Assembly: GCA_017999915.1 (NCBI GenBank)
Contig: JAGNKX010000002.1
Location: 283,558-347,557 of the forward strand
Direction: 5' to 3'
Length of the DNA: 64,000 nucleotides
DNA from: Spirochaetota bacterium
GTDB lineage: Bacteria; Spirochaetota; UBA4802; UBA5550
The notes under the pieces were generated by a model. The model was not told where the DNA came from. It saw nothing but the letters and a program-made list of their open reading frames with translations, and ran no database searches. The first letter of the stretch is position 1, and each line of letters begins with the position of its first letter. Position numbers and translations under genes: made by a program. Below, piece by piece: positions 51,097 to 60,586 of this stretch.

Positions 51097-52656
51097 CTAT
51101 CCTTCTTCCCTGTTCAGCAGGTCCAGGAGCTGCCTGACGCTTTCCATCAGGCTATCAGTGGCCTCGTGAACTTCATGGGACGTCACGGCGTTGCTCTGGG
51201 CGATCTCGTTGATGGTGTCCAGGGCCCGCGACAGCTCGCCCATATTGATGGACTGCTCGTTCATGGCGGTGGAAATGCTGCTGGACAGGGCATTGATGCC
51301 TTGCACGTCCTTTAACACGGTATCGCTCAGCTCCATCTGCCTGCCGGTCACGTCGTTCATCTCCGCGCTGAGCCTGTTAGACGCAGCCAGGGTGCCGGTG
51401 ATGTCCCGCACATGGTTGTGAATGACGTTGAACATCTCGTAGCCGGAATTTATGTTTCCGCTGGTTTCGTTGATCAGGAGGGATATCTCCTTTGCCGACG
51501 AGGTGCTGTTGTCGGCGAGCTTGGAGATCTCGTCGGCGACCACGGCAAAGCCTCTCCCCGCCTCCCCGGCCCGCGCCGACTCGATTGACGCGTTCAGCGC
51601 GAGCAGGTTCGTCTTATCGGCAATCTCGGTGATCAGCTTGGTTATATCCTTGATCTTCTCGGCGCTGCCGTAAATTTTCTGCATGCCGTCAAGGGCCCTG
51701 CTGGAAACGACCAGGGCCTCGTCACCCTGGCGCATGGCCCGCTCCGATTCCCTCATGATCGCGCCGGCCTTGCCCGACACATCCGTGATAAGGTCGTTCA
51801 ATCCGCCGATGGCCTTTTCGATCTTATTGATCGCGCCGGCCTGCACGGCCGCCTCCGACGTGACGCGCTCGATGGCCGACGTGTTTTCCTCCATGGCCGC
51901 GGACGATTCCTCCACCAGCGCGGCCTGGTCCTGGGACCTCGAGGTGAGATTCCCAGCGTTCTGGTTGAAAGTGTCAGCCGAGGCCCGGAGGCCGGAGGAT
52001 ATGCTCTTTATGGAATCAAGGATACGGTAAATGATGTCATAGTGCTTCCCGCTGACTTCCGCCTCCTCCTTGTGCTTCCGGTTCGACAGACCGGACAGGG
52101 TTATGTTGATATACGAGACGACGCCGGTAATGAGGAGGGCAGCGGTGCTGTTGGCGATACCCGTGCCCGCCGCCTGCAACGAAGACCCGTCGAGCCTGTC
52201 CCTGACAAAAACATAGAAAGCGATATTAGCCGCAATGAAAATGAGTGACACGATAGGCACCAGTTTTTTCTCGCCGAAAACAGCGGTGAACACGATGATA
52301 TAAAAGAAATAGTAGAGGTACGACGTAAAGCCGGTATTGGGAGCCGTCATGGCATTGACGAAGCGGGCCGCAATGACCAGGGCTATGGTCGGGAAGAGAT
52401 AGACCGTGACCGCGTAGTTCAGCCTGCCCCTCAGGATGAAGAAGATGCTGAGAATGACGAAGGACATGATACTGCCGGCGCCGACGGAGACCTTGAGGAA
52501 ACCGGCCGGATTGATTACGGCGTAGGACACTATCAGCATCGTCAGCAAAAAAAGCATCAGGAAATCAAAATAGAGAAGGGCCGTCGCCTTGTGCCTGATG
52601 GTGAAGTTAGATGTCTCATAGCTTGATAAAAACAGGGCATTGATCTTTTTTATCAT
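51097..52656 (-). CDS. methyl-accepting chemotaxis protein without periplasmic sensor
   Basis: Residues 1-195 contain six membrane helices with short loops, so there is no sizeable extracytoplasmic ligand domain and no clear HAMP. Residues 200-519 are the helical signalling domain with the conserved tip [38 protein letters not shown]. It would signal through CheA/CheW and may sense membrane or internal state. AAAGG precedes the ATG. The GC-rich composition differs from the peptide cluster beside it. Confidence 0.92.
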   Translation of the reverse strand: MIKKINALFLSSYETSNFTIRHKATALLYFDFLMLFLLTMLIVSYAVINPAGFLKVSVGAGSIMSFVILSIFFILRGRLNYAVTVYLFPTIALVIAARFVNAMTAPNTGFTSYLYYFFYIIVFTAVFGEKKLVPIVSLIFIAANIAFYVFVRDRLDGSSLQAAGTGIANSTAALLITGVVSYINITLSGLSNRKHKEEAEVSGKHYDIIYRILDSIKSISSGLRASADTFNQNAGNLTSRSQDQAALVEESSAAMEENTSAIERVTSEAAVQAGAINKIEKAIGGLNDLITDVSGKAGAIMRESERAMRQGDEALVVSSRALDGMQKIYGSAEKIKDITKLITEIADKTNLLALNASIESARAGEAGRGFAVVADEISKLADNSTSSAKEISLLINETSGNINSGYEMFNVIHNHVRDITGTLAASNRLSAEMNDVTGRQMELSDTVLKDVQGINALSSSISTAMNEQSINMGELSRALDTINEIAQSNAVTSHEVHEATDSLMESVRQLLDLLNREEG

Positions 52657-53190
52657 AGGGTACCTTTATTTGGATTCACGCCGGCCTGTTACACTGGCAC
52701 AGGGCCGCACAACGTTCATTTTGAATGCAAGCCTTCCCCATCAAGACCCACAAATAAAAGAGCCTCTGGAAAAGAGGCTCCCGGACACCCAATTACTCGT
52801 TGATTTCGCGGCAACTATGATAAAGGGGTTTGACAATAATGATTGACCCGCCGGTTTCGATCGACATAATGAATCGCCGCCACAACAATAAATTCTTAAT
52901 ATATGCATTCAACAGGCAACAAGATAGAAATAACCGACATGATTTGCACATAATGACTATCAAGCACAATTCGAATATTAATAATTTTTGTCAACTCTAA
53001 AGAATGTGGCATTTATTTTTGTACGTGGCGCAATGCCGATATTTCGGATAATAACATTCAAGGCATATCGTTTCTCAGTTCCGGTAATCATGGCCAAATG
53101 AATTGATTATAAAAAAATAATGAATTTTATGCATAAAAAATAATATACAACGCGGGTCATAATAATTATTGTAGCGGCGGAGTAGATCAC
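52657..53190. other. long intergenic region before the ABC exporter
   Basis: Mostly AT-rich and without a credible gene on either strand. It contains the hairpin at 52752-52780, and the exporter promoter must lie in the right half; no convincing boxes stood out. Confidence 0.4.
52752..52780 (-). terminator. hairpin with T-run in the MCP leader
   Basis: On the minus strand GAGCCTCT and AGAGGCTC form an 8-bp stem followed by TTTTATTT, 95 bases before the MCP start. It ends a transcript with no visible gene, so it may be an attenuator in the MCP leader or the end of a small RNA. Confidence 0.55.
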
Positions 53191-54156
53191 ATGACTGAAG
53201 CCATAGAATTCATAAATACTTCAAAGATATATCGGATACCGTCACTATTGCCATGGCGGGCTTCAAAAAAAATATCCGCACTGAACAATATAAGCTTCAA
53301 ATGTCCCCAAGGCAAGATTACATGTCTCCTCGGCCCCAATGGCGCCGGTAAAACAACAGTTATAAAAATACTTGCCGGTCTTGTATCCCCTGATGGCGGA
53401 AGCATTGAAATACTCGGCACTTCCCTTGACGATGCCGCGGCGAGGGAATCCGTAAAAATTGGGGTCATGGCTTCCAACGACCGCTCTTTTTACTGGCGCC
53501 TCACCGGCCGGCAGAACCTTGAATTCTTTTGTGCCCTATACGGTTATACAAGCCGGACCCTCCGCAGAATGGTATCAACCATTCTTCAAGAATTGAATAT
53601 CGAGGCTGAAGCAGACAAACCCTTCCGCCTTTACTCGACAGGGACCAAACAAAAATTTCTCCTGGCCAGAGCCCTCCTCCATAATCCCGATATTCTTTTA
53701 CTTGATGAGCCAACAAGCCACATCGATCCGATTGCGAAGGACGGCATACATACCCTGATCAAAGATAATTTCATCGCCGCAAGAAAGACCACGGTACTCC
53801 TCTGCACCCATGACATCTACGAAGTTCAGCAGTTGGCAGACCGCATTATCCTCCTCAGCGAAGGTGCGGTGATTGCCGAGGGAAGCCCATCTGAGCTCAC
53901 ATCCATGGTAAATCCCGGCATAACTTTTACAATGGATTTCTCCCGTATGCCACAAAAGAGCTGGGCTGCGAAAATCCCCGTTACCATTATCAGCACAACA
54001 CGCGGCAGCATCGAATGCCGAGTGGCAACAAAAACAAGCATATCGGATGCCATAGAGGCCGCCGTTGCAGCCGGTGGTCGAATTACACGATGTGTTGAGA
54101 GGGAAGAATCAATAGTTGACATCTTTTCACGCCTCACCGGGGGAGGCACCATATGA
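53191..54156 (+). CDS. ABC transporter ATP-binding protein (ABC-2 exporter type)
   Basis: This 321-residue ATPase has Walker A GPNGAGKTT, a Q-loop-like region, YSTGTKQKFLLARALL (signature variant STGTK in place of LSGGQ), Walker B ILLLDEPTSHIDP and switch His LCTHD. A C-terminal domain of about 90 residues follows. This class pairs with ABC-2 permeases to export drugs, polysaccharides or peptides. A GGAG site precedes the ATG. Its position 2.3 kb from the precursor gene makes peptide export possible but unproven. Confidence 0.93.
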   Translation: MTEAIEFINTSKIYRIPSLLPWRASKKISALNNISFKCPQGKITCLLGPNGAGKTTVIKILAGLVSPDGGSIEILGTSLDDAAARESVKIGVMASNDRSFYWRLTGRQNLEFFCALYGYTSRTLRRMVSTILQELNIEAEADKPFRLYSTGTKQKFLLARALLHNPDILLLDEPTSHIDPIAKDGIHTLIKDNFIAARKTTVLLCTHDIYEVQQLADRIILLSEGAVIAEGSPSELTSMVNPGITFTMDFSRMPQKSWAAKIPVTIISTTRGSIECRVATKTSISDAIEAAVAAGGRITRCVEREESIVDIFSRLTGGGTI

Positions 54157-54953
54157 AACTGGCCGCCTTTCTAAAGAAAGATATGCTGATCACTATGAGC
54201 TACCGATTCAACCTTGCGATTCAGGCGGCAAAAGTCATCATCTCACTCCTCATGTTTTATTTCATCGGAGAAACATTCGGCAGCACACTGTCTCCCTACC
54301 TGGGACGCTACGGCGGCAGTTATTTCGCATATGTGCTTGTAGGATATGCGGTTTCCACTTTCGTATCAGTGGGCCTTGATGCCTTTTCCAATGAAATACG
54401 GACCGCTCAGATCGAGGGAACACTGGAGGCCCTTCTGAGCACTCCCACGTCTATTTATACCATTCTCATCGGCAATTCCCTCTGGTCTTTCATTGAGGCC
54501 TTTGCTGAATCACTAATCCTCATTGGCATTGGGGTGTTTTTTTTCAGATTTAATATATCCCTGGCACACGCCCTCGGCACGATCATAGTTCTTGTTCTGA
54601 CTCTTTTATCATTCCTTGCAATAGGCATGCTTTCAGCTTCATTCATCATGATATTCAAACAAGGCGACCCGATCAGGTTTGTTTTTGGTTCTTCGAGCTA
54701 TTTCCTGGGGGGGGTTATCTTTCCAGTGGAAGTCCTTCCCGTACCACTACAGCACATGGCGGAACTGCTCCCCATCACACATGCCGTTAAAGCGTTAAGG
54801 GAACTTCTCCTGGCACGAATAAGCTTTGAAAGTATCGGCACGATCATGATGAATCTGGTGCTATTCATCATGATCGTGGCGCCGATAAGCATCGCAACCT
54901 TCCGCTTTGCCGTCAGAAGGGCCAAGAGGGACGGGAGCCTGGTGCAATACTGA
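54153..54953 (+). CDS. ABC-2 type transporter permease
   Basis: This 266-residue protein has six hydrophobic helices and the ABC-2 family features QIEGTLEALLSTPTS in the cytoplasmic loop and SSYFLGGVIFPVEVLP before the last pair of helices. Its start overlaps the ATPase stop by four bases. Together they form a dimeric exporter. Confidence 0.93.
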   Translation: MKLAAFLKKDMLITMSYRFNLAIQAAKVIISLLMFYFIGETFGSTLSPYLGRYGGSYFAYVLVGYAVSTFVSVGLDAFSNEIRTAQIEGTLEALLSTPTSIYTILIGNSLWSFIEAFAESLILIGIGVFFFRFNISLAHALGTIIVLVLTLLSFLAIGMLSASFIMIFKQGDPIRFVFGSSSYFLGGVIFPVEVLPVPLQHMAELLPITHAVKALRELLLARISFESIGTIMMNLVLFIMIVAPISIATFRFAVRRAKRDGSLVQY

Positions 54954-55007
54954 TTTCCCTCCAAATCTGAAGCTCTCGGCGAGGTGTGAGTGAATCCGTA
55001 TAGCAAA

Positions 55008-55027
55008 CTCCCCTATCCCCTCCCATC
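55008..55027. repeat. second copy of the CTCCCC 20-mer
   Basis: CTCCCCTATCCCCTCCCATC is identical to 45579-45598, but here the complementary arm is degenerate (GTTAGAGGGA). Fragment of a dispersed element. Confidence 0.6.
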
Positions 55028-55030
55028 GAG

Positions 55031-55861
55031 TTAGAGGGATGTTTTCTTCCTCGCCGCCCGCTTCACGGTGCTATCAGCGATCATGCGGGACACCCACCCC
55101 GGGGAAAAACGCTGGAGGTAATAGAGGAACCGGGCCACATGCCCGGGCATGATCAGGTACTTTCCGCGCGCGATGCCCCGTATGATGTGCCGAGCAACGT
55201 AACCGACGCCGAGGGTCCCCATGATGTCCTTCATCGCCCGGCACTCCGGGGGAATTGTCTTGTTCTCCTCGACCAGGAAGGGTGTGTCGGTCTCCGGCGG
55301 GCAGGCAAGCAATACCTTTATGCCGCGCCCTGCCAGCTCGCTGCAGAGGGCCTCGGAAAAACCGATCAGGGCGAATTTCGACGTCGCGTACGCCGAGTAA
55401 CCGAAAATGCTCATGAAACCGGCCATCGAGGATACAATTACAATGGTGCCGCCACTACCCTTCATATGGGGAAGGGCCGCGGCGATGACGTTCCGTGTGC
55501 CATAGAGATTTGTCTTCATGACCCGGTCAAATTCGTCGTAGGAAATCTTTTCGAAGTAATTGGCGCTTCCTATGCCGGCGCTATTGATGATCATATCGGG
55601 CGGGCCGAACTCCTTCACCGCGCGCCCGATGGCCTTCACGGTCATGGCGTTGTCGCCGACGTCAAGGGACATTACCCCGGTTCGCCGGGTAAGTCCGCCG
55701 CGGGCGTCATCGACGATGGCGCGGGCATCCTCCAGCTTTTTAGGGTCGCGGGCAAAAAGGAGCAGGTCGGCGCCCTGAGAGGCGAGCTGCCGGGCGATCT
55801 CAAGGCCGATCCCGCTGGAGCCGCCGGTGATGTATATTCGCTTGCCGTCAAAAACATTCAT
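55031..55861 (-). CDS. short-chain dehydrogenase/reductase
   Basis: This 276-residue protein has TGGSSGIG (cofactor), NSAGIG, the catalytic Ser in VSSMAG and YATSK (Tyr-x-x-x-Lys). LLFARDPKKLE after the second strand suggests NADP(H). The C-terminal extension with a hydrophobic stretch (YLIMPGHVARFLYYLQRF) resembles 3-ketodihydrosphingosine reductase-like SDRs, which act on long-chain lipids. The ATG at 55861 has a GGAGG site, so longer starts are rejected. Confidence 0.9.
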   Translation of the reverse strand: MNVFDGKRIYITGGSSGIGLEIARQLASQGADLLLFARDPKKLEDARAIVDDARGGLTRRTGVMSLDVGDNAMTVKAIGRAVKEFGPPDMIINSAGIGSANYFEKISYDEFDRVMKTNLYGTRNVIAAALPHMKGSGGTIVIVSSMAGFMSIFGYSAYATSKFALIGFSEALCSELAGRGIKVLLACPPETDTPFLVEENKTIPPECRAMKDIMGTLGVGYVARHIIRGIARGKYLIMPGHVARFLYYLQRFSPGWVSRMIADSTVKRAARKKTSL

Positions 55862-55971
55862 GGCCGTGGAGCCTCCTTCTGCGCGTTGGATATGATGCAT
55901 CGGCATTACGGCGCACATCCTACCAGAGCGGGAGCTCTCTGTCGACCGGATTTATAAACCGCTTCGTTTTT

Positions 55972-58641
55972 TTATTGCTCGTCCGGGGACTCGCGCTTCC
56001 GGATGGCTTCTATGTTGTCATTGAGCTCATTGGATATCTGCTCGATGATCTTCGAAAAGCTCCGGACCACGTCGGCGTTCTGGAGGGTGTTCTGCGCTAT
56101 ATCGGTGATGGTGTTGATCATCTTGGTCAGCTCCTGCAGCACGTCAACCTGCTCATGGGAAAACGTGTAGATATCGCCGGAGATGCCGCTCAGCTGCTCG
56201 ATCTTCGTCTGGATCTCGGTGTTCATGCCGTTCAGGCCCGTGGTGAAGGCGATGGCGTCCTTCATCACGTCGCCGGTCTCGAGGATCTTCGACCTCACGT
56301 TCATGAAGATGTCCGCGGTGCCGCTGATATACTGGAGCTCGCCGGCCACCTGGGACGTATGCTGCACGATGGTGGACTGGATCCCCTTGACCAGCTCGGT
56401 GGTCTGGTCCGCCAGCTTGTTCACCTCGTCGGCCACCACGGCAAAGCCCCTCCCCTGCTCACCGGCCCGGGCAGCCTCGATGGCGGCGTTCAGTGCCAGG
56501 AGGTTGATCTTGTCGGCCAGCTCGTTGATGGAGTTGACCGTCTCCTCGATGCGCTTCAGGTATTCCGCGAGGCCGCTGATGGCCCGTATCGACTTGTCTA
56601 TGGTCTCGGCGCCGACGTCGACCTGCCGGATGGCCTCGTTGATGCTGTCGGTGAGGCTCGATACCCGCTGGGAGAGCTGTCCGCTCTTGGCGTTGATCTG
56701 GGTGATCTCGTTCTTGACGCCCTCGGAGTTGTCCATCTGGACCCTTATCGAATCGAGGTTTTTCTCGAAGGACGACGACATCTCCTCGTAGGCCGAAGCA
56801 GCCTCCTCCACGATGGCCGTGAGCTCCCGGGCGATATCGGCCAGGTGCTGGGACGCCTGGTCCATGTCTTTGCTCACGGTCTTGATCTCGAAGCTGTTCG
56901 TGGATATGGTGCCGATCATCCCCCGTATCGTCGCCACCATGGTGTTGAAGGACCGCGTCACATAGCCGATCTCGTCCTCCATGATGACGGGAACGGACGT
57001 TTCCAGGTCGCCCCCGTTGACGGAGCGCACGCCGTGCGAGAGGTTCCGGAGCGGCGTGATGAGAACGCCGCGGAAAAAGAGCTGGAATCCGAACCGGACC
57101 ACCACCAGGACGACGCCCAGGAGGAGGACGAGCTTCAGCACGGACTTGTGCATGAATCCCCGGTACTCCTCGTAGGAGAAGCCCACCTCGTGGACGAGAC
57201 CGCCTTTATAATCGGCGCGGCAGAACGAAACATAGTGGGCCCCGCTCCCGGAAGCGGTCCGGTAGACGCGCGATCCGGGCTTCTGGACCGGCGCGAGGTA
57301 GCGCAGCATCTCCGCCTTCAGGTCCCTACCCGTGGAGCCGCTCTCCGCAAGATGACGCTTCATGGCGTCGGCAAAGGGACCGAAGCCCTTGTGCTCCTTC
57401 GCGAGGTAGGCCTCCATGACGCCGCGAAACCCATCATCGGGCATCTGCCGGATCTTACTCCCATGATAAAAGGTTGTCTTGTTCAGGGACCCTATCGCAT
57501 CATCCAGAAGCTTCACCGGATCTGCGGCGTTCTCCGGCTTGCTCTCAAGGAGCGCCTTCAATCCGCCCCTGTAGCCGCCAAAATAGGGATGTCCCTGCTC
57601 CAGGAAGCGCTTCGCCCCGGTGAAATCCTTGTCGCGGAAATATGTTTTAAGCATGCCGTAATAATAGGCGTTTGTCAGGTCGACGCCGATGGACGGGAAC
57701 CCATCCGGGTCAACCCCATCATGGGCCGTCACTTCGTCTTTATCGACCGTATAGACGAAGCGGTATCGCGCCGCCCTGGTGAGACGGCCGGTCTGCAGGG
57801 TCATATCCATCTCCCGGTGGTAAATCTCGTCATAGGCCTCGTCCCGCTCCTGGAGGGAGATATAGCTTGAGAACTGGAGCACGATCAGAAAGGCGACGAG
57901 GGATATGCCGATGATCTTGCCGATGAAGGAGAAGCGGTCCCTGGAATTATTGAGATAGACGATGGTCATGAAAAAGTAACCGGTGAGATTCAGCAGGACC
58001 CATACGTTGTTGAATATATCACGCCCGACCACGCCGTCCCTGCTCATGGTATTCAGGAGCGACGGAATAATATTCGACACGAGATAGACGCCGCCGAGGA
58101 GGGCGACAATCCAGCGCTCCCTTCCTTTCAGGACAATTACTTTCCAGATGGCGACGATTATGGTTATGACGATATTGGCGACGATCACGATGCCGATATA
58201 CTTGCTGATCTCATCGGCGTTGAAGTCCCAGTAGTGCCCGTGGTAGAGAAAGACCCGTTCAGCCCTGACGGTCATTACACAGAAAAATATGATACAAAGG
58301 CTCATCAGGCCATAGGCGATCCTGCCGTACCACTTCGTAAAGCGGGGATAAGTCACTTCGGGATAGCACAGATAAAAAAGATTGCCGTGTATCTCGGCGA
58401 TGAGGATACAGGCGACGGTGATCCAGCGGTGAAAGGCCGCCAGGGGATGGTAAATGCTGGCGCAGATCAGGTAGCCGAAATTGAACACAGCCAGGAAGGC
58501 GAAAGCCAGGCCAAGGTGTAAGGTCGCCTTTGATTTCTGCCTGAGGGAGAGTAAAAAAAGGGCAACGACGACAAAGAAGGTGACGGCAATGAGAGAGCCG
58601 ATGGAAAATGAGTTTAAATAAAATATTCGTTCCGTTCCCAT
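55972..58641 (-). CDS. large methyl-accepting chemotaxis protein with 7TM N-terminus
   Basis: The protein has 889 residues from the ATG at 58641 (GGGGGGAAG site; a TTG at 58683 is also open). Seven membrane helices span about 1-235 (7TM sensor-kinase-like), then an eighth (about 245-265), a large extracytoplasmic domain (265-490), a membrane helix (about 495-515), HAMP (520-570) and the signalling domain with the tip [41 protein letters not shown]. The double-sensor layout is unusual. A CheR-binding pentapeptide is not seen at the C-terminus (RESPDEQ). Confidence 0.9.
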   Translation of the reverse strand: MGTERIFYLNSFSIGSLIAVTFFVVVALFLLSLRQKSKATLHLGLAFAFLAVFNFGYLICASIYHPLAAFHRWITVACILIAEIHGNLFYLCYPEVTYPRFTKWYGRIAYGLMSLCIIFFCVMTVRAERVFLYHGHYWDFNADEISKYIGIVIVANIVITIIVAIWKVIVLKGRERWIVALLGGVYLVSNIIPSLLNTMSRDGVVGRDIFNNVWVLLNLTGYFFMTIVYLNNSRDRFSFIGKIIGISLVAFLIVLQFSSYISLQERDEAYDEIYHREMDMTLQTGRLTRAARYRFVYTVDKDEVTAHDGVDPDGFPSIGVDLTNAYYYGMLKTYFRDKDFTGAKRFLEQGHPYFGGYRGGLKALLESKPENAADPVKLLDDAIGSLNKTTFYHGSKIRQMPDDGFRGVMEAYLAKEHKGFGPFADAMKRHLAESGSTGRDLKAEMLRYLAPVQKPGSRVYRTASGSGAHYVSFCRADYKGGLVHEVGFSYEEYRGFMHKSVLKLVLLLGVVLVVVRFGFQLFFRGVLITPLRNLSHGVRSVNGGDLETSVPVIMEDEIGYVTRSFNTMVATIRGMIGTISTNSFEIKTVSKDMDQASQHLADIARELTAIVEEAASAYEEMSSSFEKNLDSIRVQMDNSEGVKNEITQINAKSGQLSQRVSSLTDSINEAIRQVDVGAETIDKSIRAISGLAEYLKRIEETVNSINELADKINLLALNAAIEAARAGEQGRGFAVVADEVNKLADQTTELVKGIQSTIVQHTSQVAGELQYISGTADIFMNVRSKILETGDVMKDAIAFTTGLNGMNTEIQTKIEQLSGISGDIYTFSHEQVDVLQELTKMINTITDIAQNTLQNADVVRSFSKIIEQISNELNDNIEAIRKRESPDEQ

Positions 58642-59078
58642 CTTCCCCCCTAATTCATCGGCTCCCATGGGCGCGACAGTCAATCCGCGCTACTATTCGT
58701 GAAACCTTTGGCTTATAATAAAATAACTGATCACAAACCAACCGGACTGTCAAGAAATATCCGGGCAGAATAGGCAAAATAGCCAAGACGAGGGATTACA
58801 TATTATAAAAGAAGAAACCGCCATCGGCCGGTCACATTGACTATGTCACGGGGATCCTTGCCGGTCTTGATCTGGAAGAAGGGGTCAGAGCATCCAGACA
58901 AGGGGGCTTCGCATCCAGGATTGAGGCATCTTGCCGAACCAGCAGGCGTGCATTACCGATAACTATCGGTCCACACCGGGGTCAGAGCATCCATGGACCG
59001 ATAACTATCGGGGGAAACGAACCTTTCGCCTGGGAAAAAGGTGGGGTCAGAGCAAAACTAAATCCAGATAGCTGGTCA
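58642..59078. repeat. repeat-rich gap with GGGGTCAGAGC motifs and a recurring palindrome
   Basis: GGGGTCAGAGCA occurs at about 58883, 58979 and 59043, and ACCGATAACTATCGG at 58955 and 58997. There is no gene. TCTGACCCC-type motifs are often seen around REP-associated transposases, so this may be a remnant. Confidence 0.6.
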
Positions 59079-60461
59079 TCAAAACAACTCCTCGAACAGG
59101 AAATCATGCTCCGGATACTCAAAGGCGCCCCTGTCTCCGCTTGAAAGATATATTCTTAAGAAGAGATTATCCGGCTCGAAGATCACCGTGTGGAGAGTGC
59201 CGTATCCTCCCACTGCCTCCATGATTGCCCTGCCTTCTTCCCTGCTCACATGGCCGTCGCCCAGGGCAACCGGCAGCATCTCCTTGATGGTGCAGTACCG
59301 TTTGGCGGATTCAACATAGCTGATTTCACTGTATCGCTTCAGGTAATGGTTGGTATTGATTATCGCGTAGGATAGCGATACCCTCTGGTCATAATCTGCA
59401 TTCCAGGGCAATGTCCCGTTGTCCGACGGCTTGCGGTGCGTCACCCTGCCATCGGGATGATCCGCCTTGCCGTCATACTCCATGACCGCGGCGATGTCAT
59501 CCCCTGTCCGTCCCGCCGAGGGATAGGCGAAGAGATAATTGCAGCCGTTGTAGTTGGGGAATCCTTCCAGCATGGCTTCAATATCGGCCGGCGTCGAGGA
59601 CCCGTCAGAGCCTTCCAGCACCTTCCGCAGCGCTATGGAGCGGGGAATGAACCCGGAGGCATCGGTGTTCGGCAGATGGATTGTGTTCTGGATAATGCCG
59701 GCCACGCCGTATTCGTTCATCCCGCTGATGCAGCCGATGATGCCGCAGAAGGCCACATTGACCCACCGTGTGCCGGCAGAAGGATTATACGAGATGATGA
59801 CATGGCTCCGCTTGATGGTGGCGCCCGGATCGATATAATAATCCAGGTTGCGCGCCATGAGAGTCGATCCCCCGTCCAGGGACCTTCCCCCGCCCCAGAC
59901 GCTGAAGCTCGAACAGGCCCAGTCGGCCAGGGTGTTCAGTATCTTGAGGTCGTCCAGGTTTACCCGGTGAGCGACGCCGCCCGCCGGCCTCACCGCGAGG
60001 TCCCCTTCTGGGAGCGCGTCCCCCATCCCGTCAAGCATACCCTGCATCTCGGCGAGTGAGTCGGGGTCCCACGCCACATAGGCCTGGCGGTCCCCAAGCG
60101 CCGCGTAATCATAGTTGCGATGGGAAGCCACCCAGCAGGAAAACCGATTCATGGTATTCATGATCTCCGCCGCGAGGAGATACCCGTAGGCATAACCCAT
60201 CCGGGAACGCGTCCCGGAAAGCTTCAGCACGCGGACCGGGCCGCTGACCGTCAGGTTGGATTTTGCGTCGGGCGACACGTACAGGCCGTCGCCTTTTACC
60301 GGCAGCTCCTGATTGGCAAAATACGACGAGGCCAGCAATGAGGCGCCATAGTCCCGCTCCCCGCCATGGCCGTTGCAGGACGCAATAACCAGCGCCGCGG
60401 CCATAACTCCCGCAAGCATCATGGATGCCGCGGTTTCCCTGCGCTTTATATCTCTCAACAT
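59079..60461 (-). CDS. C45/acyltransferase-type Ntn hydrolase lipoprotein
   Basis: This 460-residue protein has an N-terminal signal with lipobox LVIASC. The core has GTRSRMGYAYGYLLAAEI and then DWACSSFSVWGGGRSLDGG..MARNLDYY. In the C45/choloylglycine-hydrolase-like group the Cys of this block is the N-terminal nucleophile after cleavage, and the downstream Arg-Asn-Asp are conserved. Substrates may be acyl amides. It has a good GGAGG site and no close neighbour on the strand. Confidence 0.8.
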   Translation of the reverse strand: MLRDIKRRETAASMMLAGVMAAALVIASCNGHGGERDYGASLLASSYFANQELPVKGDGLYVSPDAKSNLTVSGPVRVLKLSGTRSRMGYAYGYLLAAEIMNTMNRFSCWVASHRNYDYAALGDRQAYVAWDPDSLAEMQGMLDGMGDALPEGDLAVRPAGGVAHRVNLDDLKILNTLADWACSSFSVWGGGRSLDGGSTLMARNLDYYIDPGATIKRSHVIISYNPSAGTRWVNVAFCGIIGCISGMNEYGVAGIIQNTIHLPNTDASGFIPRSIALRKVLEGSDGSSTPADIEAMLEGFPNYNGCNYLFAYPSAGRTGDDIAAVMEYDGKADHPDGRVTHRKPSDNGTLPWNADYDQRVSLSYAIINTNHYLKRYSEISYVESAKRYCTIKEMLPVALGDGHVSREEGRAIMEAVGGYGTLHTVIFEPDNLFLRIYLSSGDRGAFEYPEHDFLFEELF

Positions 60462-60586
60462 GACAAATCCTCCGGGCCGGCCCGATGGAAGGTCCGTGTC
60501 ACATCTCAGACATCCATCTTAATAAAGGCGCAACCGAATGAAAATATTCAAGGAAGGGGGGAAAGTCAAGTTTTGGTGATATTTTT

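Noticed and set aside
52657..52860. Cyclic-di-GMP riboswitch before the chemoreceptor gene
   Set aside because: The conserved GEMM core sequences were not found; only a terminator-like hairpin is present.
55975..57870. 631-codon plus-strand frame opposite the large chemoreceptor
   Set aside because: Antisense to the signalling and sensor domains, no ribosome binding site, unlikely composition.
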